This document shows, piece after piece, positions 52,100-61,047 of a stretch of 64,000 nt of DNA. The first letter of the stretch is position 1. The number at the start of each line of letters is the position of its first letter. The notes below the pieces were generated by a model that was not told where the DNA came from, ran no database searches, and was given only the letters and a program-made list of their open reading frames with translations. The position numbers were made by a program, and so were the translations under genes. The DNA is taken from positions 3,209,001 to 3,273,000 of the forward strand of contig NZ_CP080443.1 in the NCBI RefSeq assembly GCF_019613955.1, written 5' to 3'. The stretch comes from Chryseobacterium sp. LJ668. GTDB taxonomy: Bacteria > Bacteroidota > Bacteroidia > Flavobacteriales > Weeksellaceae.

Positions 52100-52214
52100 C
52101 CTTCTTTGTGAAATAAGAAATAACATTTAATTAAATAATAACACGAGCAAAACGATTAGTTCTTGTAAAAATTTGTAAATTTTTACAAGATTATTTATAA
52201 TATTTCGCTCTTTA

Positions 52215-52246
52215 TTTGCATTATGAAAAGTTCATTTATATATTTG
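52215..52246 (+). promoter_or_regulatory. Promoter of the small lipoprotein gene
   Basis: TTTG (52215-52218) and TATATTTG (52239-52246) are 20 bases apart, an exact fit to the Bacteroidota consensus. The ATG follows 33 bases downstream. Confidence 0.65.
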
Positions 52247-52278
52247 TATACTTTAAAAATTAAAATAAATCTTTAATC

Positions 52279-52512
52279 ATGGTACAAAAATATTTTTTCA
52301 TTTCAATTATGCTTATGGGCTTAACGCTTATATCTTGTCGCCAGTCTGAAGAATTGAGTACTAATGAAGAGGTTACTACAAATGTTCAGAATATAACAGC
52401 TAAAGATAAAGGGAACGAAAATCCAAGTGAGGTTGCAAGAGATTCTACCGATGTAAATCTTGACCCAAATGATCCTCCAAAATCAGGAACTCACTGGAAA
52501 ATTAAAAAGTAG
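52279..52512 (+). CDS. Small lipoprotein of unknown function
   Basis: A 77-residue protein with a lipoprotein signal ending LTLISC (Cys20). The mature part is short, acidic and likely disordered, with SEELSTNEEVTT and DVNLDPNDPPKSG. I recognise no family. It has a full promoter match and a terminator of its own, which supports a real one-gene unit. It is divergent from the TPR/AraC regulator and could be its target. Confidence 0.65.
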   Translation: MVQKYFFISIMLMGLTLISCRQSEELSTNEEVTTNVQNITAKDKGNENPSEVARDSTDVNLDPNDPPKSGTHWKIKK

Positions 52513-52569
52513 ATACGCACACCAATCACAAATATTTATTCATTGTATTAATCACATTTTAATATTATT

Positions 52570-52597
52570 AAAGCAAATCTTTACAGATTTGCTTTTT
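52570..52597. terminator. Bidirectional intrinsic terminator
   Basis: An 11-bp perfect stem (52570-52580 with 52585-52595), four-base loop TTAC, between the small lipoprotein and the convergent molybdenum subunit gene. Confidence 0.87.
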
Positions 52598-52610
52598 GTT
52601 ATTCCCACAA

Positions 52611-54821
52611 CTAAAGCATAGTTTCTGGCGTAATTGGTAAATTTCTGAAGCGTTTTCCGGTTGCATTGAAAATAGCATTTGCAATTGCTGGTGCTGCCCC
52701 AATGATGCCTACTTCTCCTAAACCTTTTGCTCCACTCGGGTTAAGATTCGTATCTGGTTTGTTGATAAATGAAACTTCAATGATTGGAGCGTCTGCATTC
52801 ACAGGAAAATGATAACCAGCAAGATCATTTGAGATAATGCTCCCAAGCTTTTCATCAACAGACATTTTTTCCATAAGAGCCATTCCGATTCCACCTATTG
52901 CTGCGCCCGAAATCTGATTAGCTGCAGGTTTTTCATTAATGATTTTCCCACCGTCTACAATAACAACCATTTTGTCAACAACTACTTTTCCGGTCTTTGT
53001 ATTTACTTTAACCTTACAGAAATGCGCTGCTGAAGAACAAAAAGAAAATTTCTTCTTCTCTTCTCCCGCTTCTGATGAAGCTTCTACTTCAACTACTTTT
53101 AAATTATTTTTAGTGAAAATATCTTGATAAGAAAGGAAATCCTCACCCTCTTTTTTATAGAAAATACCATTATCAGAAAGTATAATATCTGTAACAACAG
53201 CATTTTTAAATTTCTCATTTGAAATTGAGGCATATTCCGCAAGTTTCAACTTTAGAGCGTCACTTACTGCAGCCACTGCTCCACTTATAGATGATAGTCC
53301 CGTACTTCCTCCCTGACTTCCGGCTGGTGGCAAATCTGAATTTCCTAATTCAATTTTGATTTTATTTCTAGAAATACCTGAACGTTCGTGCATGATATTT
53401 ACCATACCAGTACCTGTACCTGTTCCTATGTCGGTCATTGCGGTCTGCAAAACAATATTTCCATCTATGGTCATTTTGATTCCAGCACCGGCTTTGTTTC
53501 GTCCTGCGTTCCACATTCCGACAGCCATACCGTAACCAATCTTCCAATCGCCCTCTGTTACAGCTCCGGGTGTTGACTTTCTCAAATTCCAGCTGATCAT
53601 TTTGGCTCCTTTTTCTACTGCTTCTTTCAGGAAATTGGTTGACCACGGCAATCCGGTTTCAGGATTTTTTTCGAGGGCAAGATTTTTATATCTTAACTGT
53701 ATAGGATCTATTTTTAGCTGATAGCTCAATTCGTCTAAAGCACTTTCTACTGCAAAATCACCAGTGCAATCTCCGGGGCCTCTCATCCAAGTTGGTGCGC
53801 TCAGATTTAAAGGGACAACAGCATTTTCAGTTTTCAAATTATCAAACTGATAAATCAACCTTGTTACTCGTGTTATCCCATCACTGAATTGGTCATAAAG
53901 TGCACAGCCGTTTTTTGCCTGGTGCAAAACTCCGGTGATTTTACCATCCTTATCTGCACCTAATTTAATTCTCTGCCATGATGCCGGTCTGTATCCTACA
54001 GAATAAAACATTTGTGGCCTTGTCAACATCAATTTAACAGGTCTTTTAACTTGTTTAGCTCCTAAAACTGCTGCAAGAGCATGTGGCCAAACTTTTAACC
54101 CTGAACCAAAACCACCACCTACAAATTCACTGATGACCTGAATGTTATCAACAGGGATTCCAAATAATCCTGAGAAAATCTTTTGCACATTGTTGACTCC
54201 CTGATTTTTGTCGTGTAATCTCAGTTTGTCATCAGCATACCAGTGAGCAATCGTTGCGTGCATTTCCATGGGATTGTGAATCTCCGCAGCAATAGTATAT
54301 TCCTGATCTACATAAAATGGTGAGTCGCTCCACGCTTTTTCATCTCCTCTTTCTTTGCCTGCCGGTTTTAGGTCAATTTTATCTTTTGCTTTATTAAAAT
54401 CAACTTCAAATGGCTCTTTTGTATATTCAATCTTAATTAAAGTAGCAGCATATGTGGCTTCCTCTAATGTTTCAGCAATTACCAAGGCAACAGGTTGTCC
54501 TTTAAAGTAAATCTTATCTGTATGAAAAACGGGAAGTCCGAATTTTGATTCTTTTATTTTAGTTTCATCTGCAAATCCAGGAACTGAAGGTTTTTTAAGG
54601 TGAGAAATAACATCTATCAATCCTTCTGCCTGCATTGCAGCTTCAGTATTGATAGACCTTATGGTTCCGGAGGCTATTTCACTTGTAACTAAAACCGCAT
54701 AACAGAGATTATCCACTTGATATTCCGCAGCATATTTCCCGAGCCCTTTTACTTTTGCAATGGCTTCAACACGACCTTCTAAAGGCATGTTAAATTCAGT
54801 TTCATCATCAAAAAATCCCAT
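52611..54821 (-). CDS. Molybdenum-binding large subunit of an aldehyde oxidoreductase (PaoC type)
   Basis: A 736-residue protein of the xanthine oxidase family. It has the N-terminal (a/b hammerhead) domain with VKGLGKYAAEY, the molybdopterin-binding regions with FVGGGFGSG, MRGPGD and QGGSTGLSS, and the C-terminal GAKGLGEVG loop whose Glu (about residue 703) is the catalytic base. It oxidises aldehydes or N-heterocycles with water as oxygen donor. It has no signal peptide; export with the Tat-tagged small subunit is likely. It is last in the three-gene operon, after the FAD subunit. Confidence 0.92.
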   Translation of the reverse strand: MGFFDDETEFNMPLEGRVEAIAKVKGLGKYAAEYQVDNLCYAVLVTSEIASGTIRSINTEAAMQAEGLIDVISHLKKPSVPGFADETKIKESKFGLPVFHTDKIYFKGQPVALVIAETLEEATYAATLIKIEYTKEPFEVDFNKAKDKIDLKPAGKERGDEKAWSDSPFYVDQEYTIAAEIHNPMEMHATIAHWYADDKLRLHDKNQGVNNVQKIFSGLFGIPVDNIQVISEFVGGGFGSGLKVWPHALAAVLGAKQVKRPVKLMLTRPQMFYSVGYRPASWQRIKLGADKDGKITGVLHQAKNGCALYDQFSDGITRVTRLIYQFDNLKTENAVVPLNLSAPTWMRGPGDCTGDFAVESALDELSYQLKIDPIQLRYKNLALEKNPETGLPWSTNFLKEAVEKGAKMISWNLRKSTPGAVTEGDWKIGYGMAVGMWNAGRNKAGAGIKMTIDGNIVLQTAMTDIGTGTGTGMVNIMHERSGISRNKIKIELGNSDLPPAGSQGGSTGLSSISGAVAAVSDALKLKLAEYASISNEKFKNAVVTDIILSDNGIFYKKEGEDFLSYQDIFTKNNLKVVEVEASSEAGEEKKKFSFCSSAAHFCKVKVNTKTGKVVVDKMVVIVDGGKIINEKPAANQISGAAIGGIGMALMEKMSVDEKLGSIISNDLAGYHFPVNADAPIIEVSFINKPDTNLNPSGAKGLGEVGIIGAAPAIANAIFNATGKRFRNLPITPETML

Positions 54822-54857
54822 GTTTTTACTCTTTAAAATTTGTTATAAATAAAACTG

Positions 54858-55835
54858 TTATAAATTGGAAGCATTTTGCAAAGCCAGCTCGATTGCACCT
54901 CTCAACATCTTAACTTTATATCCGTTGTGAGCTAAAGGTTTTACTTTCTCAGTTACAATTTCTGATGCTTTTTTAAATACTTCCTCTGATACTTTTTTAC
55001 CTTTCAGATAATCTTCGGCTTCGTACCATCTCCAAGGTTTGTGGGAGACACCGCCTGAAGCTAATCTCACGTTTTTAATTGTATTCCCTTCCATTTCCAA
55101 AGCTGAGGCTACAGAAATCATGGCAAAAGCATACGAAGTACGTTCTCGCAGTTTTACGTAGGAATATTTTTTATGAAATTCATTTTTCGGAACTTCAATA
55201 TATGTTATGACAGCGTTCTGAGGTAAATTATTATCTAACCAAGGCGTATCTTCCGGCAATTTGTGAAAATCTTTGAACTGAATTATAAATTTTTCGTTTT
55301 TAGAATTAATTCCATGAACATTTGCATCTAAGGCGCTCAAAGCAACACATAGATCAGATGGATGAACCGCTACACACTGCTCGTTATAGCCTATTATTGC
55401 ACTCATTTTGTTATCGCCATTCAAAGCACTACAGCCACTGCCTGGTTTTCTTTTATTGCATGGTGTTGTGATGTCGTAAAAATAGGGACATCGTGTTCGC
55501 TGTAGTAGATTTCCGGCAGTACTTGCCATATTTCTGATCTGTGGAGAAGCTCCTGCTAAAACCGCTTTGGTTATTAACGCATAATTTTTCAGTAAATCAG
55601 AATCTGTCGTTAAAGCCGTATTTCTAACCATTGCCCCAATGTTCACCGACTTTTCAGACAATTTAATCTCCATTGGCAAAGCATTAGAAATATCAACCAT
55701 CCCATCGGGTTGTGCAATATTTTTCTTCAGAAGATCAACAATATTGGTTCCTCCGGCGATAAAATCTTTTTTTGCGTTTTTTAGTTGAAGCGCTTCAGCA
55801 GAGGTCTTTGCTTTTTCAAATGTAAATGGTTTCAT
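54858..55835 (-). CDS. FAD-binding subunit of the aldehyde oxidoreductase (PaoB type)
   Basis: A 325-residue subunit with the FAD motifs FIAGGTNIVD (about 25-34) and a SPQIRNMASTAGNLL segment (about 97-111). C116, C126 and C135, with a fourth Cys at about 157, match the [4Fe-4S] cluster site found in E. coli PaoB and absent from most xanthine oxidase FAD subunits. It passes electrons from the iron-sulphur subunit to an acceptor. Its ATG overlaps the stop of the iron-sulphur gene by four bases. Confidence 0.92.
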   Translation of the reverse strand: MKPFTFEKAKTSAEALQLKNAKKDFIAGGTNIVDLLKKNIAQPDGMVDISNALPMEIKLSEKSVNIGAMVRNTALTTDSDLLKNYALITKAVLAGASPQIRNMASTAGNLLQRTRCPYFYDITTPCNKRKPGSGCSALNGDNKMSAIIGYNEQCVAVHPSDLCVALSALDANVHGINSKNEKFIIQFKDFHKLPEDTPWLDNNLPQNAVITYIEVPKNEFHKKYSYVKLRERTSYAFAMISVASALEMEGNTIKNVRLASGGVSHKPWRWYEAEDYLKGKKVSEEVFKKASEIVTEKVKPLAHNGYKVKMLRGAIELALQNASNL

Positions 55836-56425
55836 AATGCTGCCACTTTTTGTATAGATTCAACAATTCCGTTGTATGCACCGCAACGGCAGAGATTTCC
55901 GCTCATATATTCTTTTATTTCTTCAACAGAACCAGTGCGACCTTCTTTCACGCACGCAACCGCCGACATGATCTGTCCAGGTGTACAATATCCACATTGA
56001 AATCCGTCACACTCGATGAACGCTTCCTGCATCGGATGAAGCTGATTTCCAGTGGACAAACCCTCTATTGTTGTAATTTCTTTTCCCGGAACCATTGCAA
56101 CTAAAGTTAGACAGCTTAATGCTCTTTCGCCATTAATATGAACGGTACATGCGCCACATTGCCCGTGGTCACAACCTTTTTTAGTTCCGGTAAGATAAAG
56201 GTTTTCACGAAGGACGTCTAAGAGTGTGGAACGACTGTCTGTTTTAATTTCATGTAATTTTTTATTAACCGATATTTTTATGGGTAAGATTGTTTTCTTT
56301 GGCAGAATAAAATCTTTAACGTCCTGATAAAAAGCTTTGACAGATGTCGGAATTGCAGAAAATAATGCTACAATAACTGTACTTTTTAAAAAGGATCTTC
56401 TGCTGTGATTAGTTTTGTCAGACAT
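55832..56425 (-). CDS. Tat-exported 2Fe-2S subunit of the aldehyde oxidoreductase (PaoA type)
   Basis: A 197-residue subunit. A twin-arginine signal SRRSFLKS (R9, R10) starts it. The ferredoxin domain holds CDHGQCGACTVH with a following SCL; the C-terminal domain holds CDGFQCGYCTPGQ and NLCRCGAY, giving two [2Fe-2S] clusters. The Tat signal indicates that the assembled complex works in the periplasm. It is the first gene of the operon. No XdhC/PaoD-type maturation gene is adjacent. Confidence 0.93.
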   Translation of the reverse strand: MSDKTNHSRRSFLKSTVIVALFSAIPTSVKAFYQDVKDFILPKKTILPIKISVNKKLHEIKTDSRSTLLDVLRENLYLTGTKKGCDHGQCGACTVHINGERALSCLTLVAMVPGKEITTIEGLSTGNQLHPMQEAFIECDGFQCGYCTPGQIMSAVACVKEGRTGSVEEIKEYMSGNLCRCGAYNGIVESIQKVAAL

Positions 56426-56589
56426 ATCTGATATTTTTTTTGAGAAGGGCTGAATTAATTTATTTGAATCTAATTTTTAAAAATGATTCAATGCTATCAA
56501 ATTTAATGAAAACTTCCAGTAAAAGTTACTAACTAAATCTAAACTTATAGTTATACAGCGTAATTTATAATCGAAATAAATTAAATTCA

Positions 56590-56625
56590 TAATAAAAAAT
56601 CCAACAAAATATTTTCTGTTGGATT
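56590..56625 (-). terminator. Intrinsic terminator of the receptor-DUF4249 pair
   Basis: A 9-bp stem AATCCAACA/TGTTGGATT (56598-56606 with 56617-56625), ten-base loop; on the minus strand T6 follows to 56592. Confidence 0.8.
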
Positions 56626-56646
56626 GTATTATAAAACTTACAAGAT

Positions 56647-57453
56647 TTACTGAATCACATAGCTTAATTTGCTGACTGTATGTGCCGAAAAATATCCTAA
56701 CGCACCATTGCTGATATTACTCGGAGGGTTTGAAGGGGTGATTCCACCGCCGGGACCGCCACCATCAATAATCTGTAACAGTGCAGAAAAATAAGTAAAG
56801 ACATTGGTATCGATACACTGCATTTCTACATAAATGGTATCTCCCACTTTTGTTTTTTCAGTTTCGCCGTCTTCATCATCATTCGGAAGCAACAAAGGTC
56901 TTTGATTCAACAATCCGTTGTTGACATTATCGGAGAAAGCTTCATATATTTTTTTTGAATTATTTACCCTGTAGCTAAAAAGATATCTGTTTCCCAACGA
57001 GTAAGGATCTGTAAAAATAGGCAATAGTGTATATGATAATTCCCCTGCGACCATAAAAGAATCTTGCTGTAAATCTTCAAGCAAAACAGGTTGCGGCATT
57101 GTACTCGTTGCAGTATACTCTTTCCCTTCTGCTGAAATTTTTAAAGTATATGTTCTTCCCGGCACAGCAGTAAAAGTTGTCGTTTGATAAATCCCCTGAC
57201 CGATATGATTTAAAGTTTCGGTCTGTCCGGTATTGTCGCTTAATACTACTAAAGCATTACTTACGACCGGATACATATTGTTTTCAGTAAATGCCACAGA
57301 TTTATTAATTTTCACCTGATAAGGCCCCGGCTGATTGGTTACATTTGCTTCAATGACGATATTTCCGCTTTGATCATCTAAGTCTAAGTCAATTTCTTTC
57401 TCACAACTCGTCAATAAAAATAGTGAGACAATGATTAAAAATATATTTTTCAT
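56647..57453 (-). CDS. DUF4249 family surface lipoprotein
   Basis: A 268-residue lipoprotein (signal ending LLTSC, Cys17) with an acidic EKEIDLDLDD start, a CarboxypepD-like beta domain (NIVIEANVTNQPGPYQVKI, GRTYTLKISAEGKEYTAT) and the C-terminal part of DUF4249. The family is almost always paired with a TonB-dependent receptor, as here (85-base gap), and presumably helps capture its ligand. Function is unknown. Confidence 0.88.
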   Translation of the reverse strand: MKNIFLIIVSLFLLTSCEKEIDLDLDDQSGNIVIEANVTNQPGPYQVKINKSVAFTENNMYPVVSNALVVLSDNTGQTETLNHIGQGIYQTTTFTAVPGRTYTLKISAEGKEYTATSTMPQPVLLEDLQQDSFMVAGELSYTLLPIFTDPYSLGNRYLFSYRVNNSKKIYEAFSDNVNNGLLNQRPLLLPNDDEDGETEKTKVGDTIYVEMQCIDTNVFTYFSALLQIIDGGGPGGGITPSNPPSNISNGALGYFSAHTVSKLSYVIQ

Positions 57454-57538
57454 ATGTAGTGTACATTGTTTTTTAAGGTCATCTTTAATGGCTTACCTTG
57501 ATTGATTATGCACCTTCAATCATGGCGATTTCATTAAA

Positions 57539-59869
57539 TTAAAATTTAAAGTTATACGTTATATTGGGTACAAATTTGAAAAGTGAAGTCTGCATAGCAC
57601 GAGTTGTTCCCAGTTTTTCAGGGTTGTCTTCAAACGCAATGGTATAAGCATTTTCTCTTCCGTAAACATTATAGATTCCGAATGACCATGAGCTTTGAAA
57701 ACGTTTGTTGTTGCCCGGTTCATAGGTTGCACTCAAATCCATCCTGTGGTAGGCAGGCATTCTATCTGCATTTCGTTTGCTGTATTGAAAGATTGTTTGT
57801 CCCAGAAGTTCATATTTCCCTGTCGGGAACGTCACAGCATTTCCTGTACTGTAAACAAATAATCCTGAAAAGGACCATTTAGGATTCAGCTCATACGTTG
57901 CGACTACTGATAAATCGTGTGTTTTATCCTGTCTCGCATTATACCAGTTGTTATCGTTGATCCCGTTTATTTTTCTTTCTGTTTTTGATAAGGTGTAGGA
58001 GATCCATCCAGTCAGTTTCCCGCTTTTCTTTTTTGCAATAATTTCAAAACCGTAAGCTCTTCCTTTTCCAAATAATAATTCGGCTTCTACATCAGCTGCG
58101 GTATCAAATGTAATTTCTGCTCCGTTTTTATAGTCTATTTGATTCTGCATTAATTTATAATAAACTTCTGCATTGATCTCATAATTATTGTTATTGAAGT
58201 TTCTGCTATAACCTGCGCTGATTTGATCTGCAATTTCAGGTTTTACCGTATAGCTGCTTCCAATCCACTGATCGGTGGGGTTTCCGCTGCTACTGTTGCT
58301 AAGCAGGTGAAGATTCTGAGTATTTCTTGCATAACCACCTTTGATACTGCTCACTTCATTGATCCTGTAATTAGCCGTAATCCGCGGTTCCAGATTGATA
58401 TATGTTTTTCCGAATTTGCCTTTTTCTAAAAATTGACTGTCGGTCAAAACTCCGTTATTATAAGTATTAAAAGTATCTCCACCTAAAACGCTGAACATTG
58501 ATAATCTTAAACCATAATTTACCGTCAGCTTTTCAGTTGCTTTAAAATCATCGTTGATATACAATGCATTTTCCCATGAATATCTGGAATTTCTAGGAAA
58601 ACTGCTCACACTTGTTCCCGAAGCGCTGCTCGGTGTAATTGTATGGTAAATTGATTGAAGACCAAAACGAACGGAATGCTTGTTCCCTGCAAACCATGAA
58701 AAATCCTGCTTCAAATTCCAGTCTTGGATCTGCGAATCTAATCCAAAAGTATTGTCATTGCTCGTAAGGCTGACTTTGTAATCATAATTGCTGTAAATGA
58801 ATGAAGTATTTGAGAATAATTTGCTATTGATGATGCTGTTCCAGCGCAAAGTAGCTGTAGTATTTCCCCAATCGGTAGCAAATGTGTTACCCAATCCCAA
58901 AACATCTCTTCCAAAATATCCGGATATGTACAAACGGTTATTTTCGTTGATCTGGTAATTGGCTTTTAAATTTAAATCATAAAAGTACAGCTTGCTGTCT
59001 TTAAAATCATCTGTTGCTTTTAAGAAAACATCGGCATAGGTTCGTCTTCCTGAAACGATGAATGAAGATTTTTCTTTCTGAATAGGCCCTTCCACACTTA
59101 ATCTACTACTGATCAAACCAATTCCGCCATTGACGTTGTAATCTTTGTTGTTTCCGTCTTTCATTTTAACATCCATTACAGAAGAAAGTCGGCCACCGTA
59201 TTGTGCGGGACTGTTTCCTTTAATGATGCTTGCATCTTTTAGGGCATCACTGTTAAAAGTGCTGAAAAATCCCAGTAAATGTGATGCATTATACACGGGT
59301 GCTTCATCCAATAAAATCAAATTCTGATCGGTTGCACCTCCTCGTACGCTGAATCCGCTGCTTCCTTCTCCGTTACTTTTGATGCCGGGTAAAAGCTGAA
59401 TGGTTTTCAAAACATCTTTTTCGCCAAAAAGAACAGGAAGTTTTTCTATGCTTTTGATGCTTAACGTTTCTGTCCCCATCTGCGCTGATGTCAGATTTTT
59501 ATCTTTTTTTACTGCTGAAATGATGACTTCATCAATTTGTGTTGTCCTTTCTTTTTCCTGGTTTAAAATCAAATCTAATTTTACATTTTGATCAAGTTGC
59601 ACGGTCTGCCTGTAGTTCTCATAACCACCATATGCAACGGCAACAGTATAATTTCCCTGTGGTAGAGAAAGTGAGTAAAATCCATATTCATTGGCTGTGA
59701 TATTGATTGTGGGATCTTCTTCCACTTTTATTGTGGCCCCGATAACGAGTTCGCCGTTCTTTCCGTCTCTTACTGTTCCGCTGATCGTCCTCTGTTCCTG
59801 AGCGAAAGCTGTAATGCTGAAAACGGAAAGCCCGATTGTGGTAAAAATTTTACAATAGTTTGCCTGCAT
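57539..59869 (-). CDS. TonB-dependent receptor with carboxypeptidase-regulatory-like N-domain
   Basis: A 776-residue outer-membrane protein. Signal peptide (cleavage near TAFAQ), then a carboxypeptidase-regulatory-like domain (about 27-115: ISGTVRDGKNGELVIGATI), a plug with DVLKTIQLLPGIKS and GFSVRGGATDQNLILLDEAPVYN, and a barrel ending YNFKF with a terminal Phe. It belongs to the receptor group paired with DUF4249 lipoproteins. Ligand is unknown. No sigma/anti-sigma pair is next to it. Confidence 0.92.
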   Translation of the reverse strand: MQANYCKIFTTIGLSVFSITAFAQEQRTISGTVRDGKNGELVIGATIKVEEDPTINITANEYGFYSLSLPQGNYTVAVAYGGYENYRQTVQLDQNVKLDLILNQEKERTTQIDEVIISAVKKDKNLTSAQMGTETLSIKSIEKLPVLFGEKDVLKTIQLLPGIKSNGEGSSGFSVRGGATDQNLILLDEAPVYNASHLLGFFSTFNSDALKDASIIKGNSPAQYGGRLSSVMDVKMKDGNNKDYNVNGGIGLISSRLSVEGPIQKEKSSFIVSGRRTYADVFLKATDDFKDSKLYFYDLNLKANYQINENNRLYISGYFGRDVLGLGNTFATDWGNTTATLRWNSIINSKLFSNTSFIYSNYDYKVSLTSNDNTFGLDSQIQDWNLKQDFSWFAGNKHSVRFGLQSIYHTITPSSASGTSVSSFPRNSRYSWENALYINDDFKATEKLTVNYGLRLSMFSVLGGDTFNTYNNGVLTDSQFLEKGKFGKTYINLEPRITANYRINEVSSIKGGYARNTQNLHLLSNSSSGNPTDQWIGSSYTVKPEIADQISAGYSRNFNNNNYEINAEVYYKLMQNQIDYKNGAEITFDTAADVEAELLFGKGRAYGFEIIAKKKSGKLTGWISYTLSKTERKINGINDNNWYNARQDKTHDLSVVATYELNPKWSFSGLFVYSTGNAVTFPTGKYELLGQTIFQYSKRNADRMPAYHRMDLSATYEPGNNKRFQSSWSFGIYNVYGRENAYTIAFEDNPEKLGTTRAMQTSLFKFVPNITYNFKF

Positions 59870-59997
59870 TCTTAGATGATGTTAAAATATTTTGTACTTG
59901 AAAGCCTAAAGATAAGCTTTAATTAAGCCGACCTGAAAGTGAAGAAACGGATAAAGTGACTTTTAATTGTTTTTGATTATATGAATTTTCGTTCATG

Positions 59998-60031
59998 AAA
60001 AAATCCTCAGTCTGTGAGATAGAGGATTTTT
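59998..60031 (-). terminator. Intrinsic terminator of the signalling operon
   Basis: A 10-bp stem (59999-60008 with 60022-60031), 13-base loop; on the minus strand T6 follows. It is about 30 bases beyond the response regulator stop. Confidence 0.8.
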
Positions 60032-60060
60032 AGTCATACAAAAAAAACAATAACTGATTG

Positions 60061-60426
60061 CTAGCTTTTAATATATTTCGCTACCTTATCTTCCAAATCA
60101 TCAAGATTAAAAGGTTTTGCCACATAATCATCTGCCTGTGCACTTGCGGCCAATGTAACAATATCATTATTTGCGGTTACGTAAATTACCGGAATATGCT
60201 TGTAATCATCATGGCTTTTCAGAAGTTTTGTAGCTTCTACACCGCCAATATTGGGAATCCAGTTATCCATCAAGATAACATCCGGCTTAAACTGCGAAAC
60301 TTTTTGTATAATGTCATGTGATGTCTCTGAAATCTCGACTTCATATCCTCCTTCTTCAAAAATGATACTGATGACTTCAAGAATAACTTTATCATCATCA
60401 AAAATCAAAATTTTCTTCTTGCTCAT
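60061..60426 (-). CDS. Single-domain response regulator
   Basis: A 121-residue CheY-like receiver with the acidic pair in IFDDDK (residues 9-12), phosphoacceptor Asp in VILMDNWIPN (about 55), Thr in VIYVTAN and Lys in VAKPFNLDDLE (about 104). It has no output domain. It is last in the operon that starts with the hybrid kinase, 31 bases after the CheB-domain gene. Confidence 0.92.
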   Translation of the reverse strand: MSKKKILIFDDDKVILEVISIIFEEGGYEVEISETSHDIIQKVSQFKPDVILMDNWIPNIGGVEATKLLKSHDDYKHIPVIYVTANNDIVTLAASAQADDYVAKPFNLDDLEDKVAKYIKS

Positions 60427-60457
60427 ATTTTTATTTAATTTATTTAATGAAATTATT

Positions 60458-61039
60458 TTACTGTTTATTTAACTGATTGATATACTCTGCCAATTCTTTT
60501 GGCCCTATCAACAAATCATAATCTACCTGATCGGCTGCCTGTCTCGGCATATAATCAACTTCGGCGGTTTCCGGGTTTTGAATCCAGACTTTTCCTTTAT
60601 TTTTTTTAATGTATTTTAAACCTTCTACTCCATCAACACTGGCTCCTGAAAGCAGAACTCCCACCATGTTTTCTCCAAAAGTTTCTGCGGCAGATTTGAA
60701 CGTTACATCAATTGACGGTCGAGAATAATTCATCTTTTCTGAACTGTCAAGAGAAACCGTCATCTTATTTTCAAACAACAGATGATAATCTGCGGGAACT
60801 ATATATATCGTGCTCTTCTGAATATCGGTTTTATCTTCAATTTCAACGACCTGCATGGAAGTAAACTGTTGCAGTAATGTTGGCAGAATACTTGATGAAT
60901 GAGCTTTTCTGTGAACAACCAAAAGAATCGAAAAACTAAAATCTGCTTCAAGATTTTTTATCATGTCAATAATTACCTGCAGACTTCCGGCAGATCCTCC
61001 GATGACGAGTATTTCGAAATTGTTGTTTTGCACTTCCAT
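60458..61039 (-). CDS. CheB-type methylesterase/amidase domain protein
   Basis: A 193-residue CheB catalytic domain. The triad residues are visible: S16 in VIGGSAGSL, H43 in VVHRKAHSS and Asp in LLSGASVDGVEG (about 135). It lacks the N-terminal receiver domain of chemotaxis CheB, so it is not switched by phosphorylation in that way. It would remove methyl groups from glutamates of a target protein. It follows the CheR gene by eight bases. No chemoreceptor is in the window. Confidence 0.9.
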   Translation of the reverse strand: MEVQNNNFEILVIGGSAGSLQVIIDMIKNLEADFSFSILLVVHRKAHSSSILPTLLQQFTSMQVVEIEDKTDIQKSTIYIVPADYHLLFENKMTVSLDSSEKMNYSRPSIDVTFKSAAETFGENMVGVLLSGASVDGVEGLKYIKKNKGKVWIQNPETAEVDYMPRQAADQVDYDLLIGPKELAEYINQLNKQ

Positions 61040-61047
61040 TCCAGTAA

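Noticed and set aside
53368-53646. 92-residue Arg-rich minus-strand frame within the molybdenum subunit
   Set aside because: A shifted frame of a well-recognised gene, with no start context.
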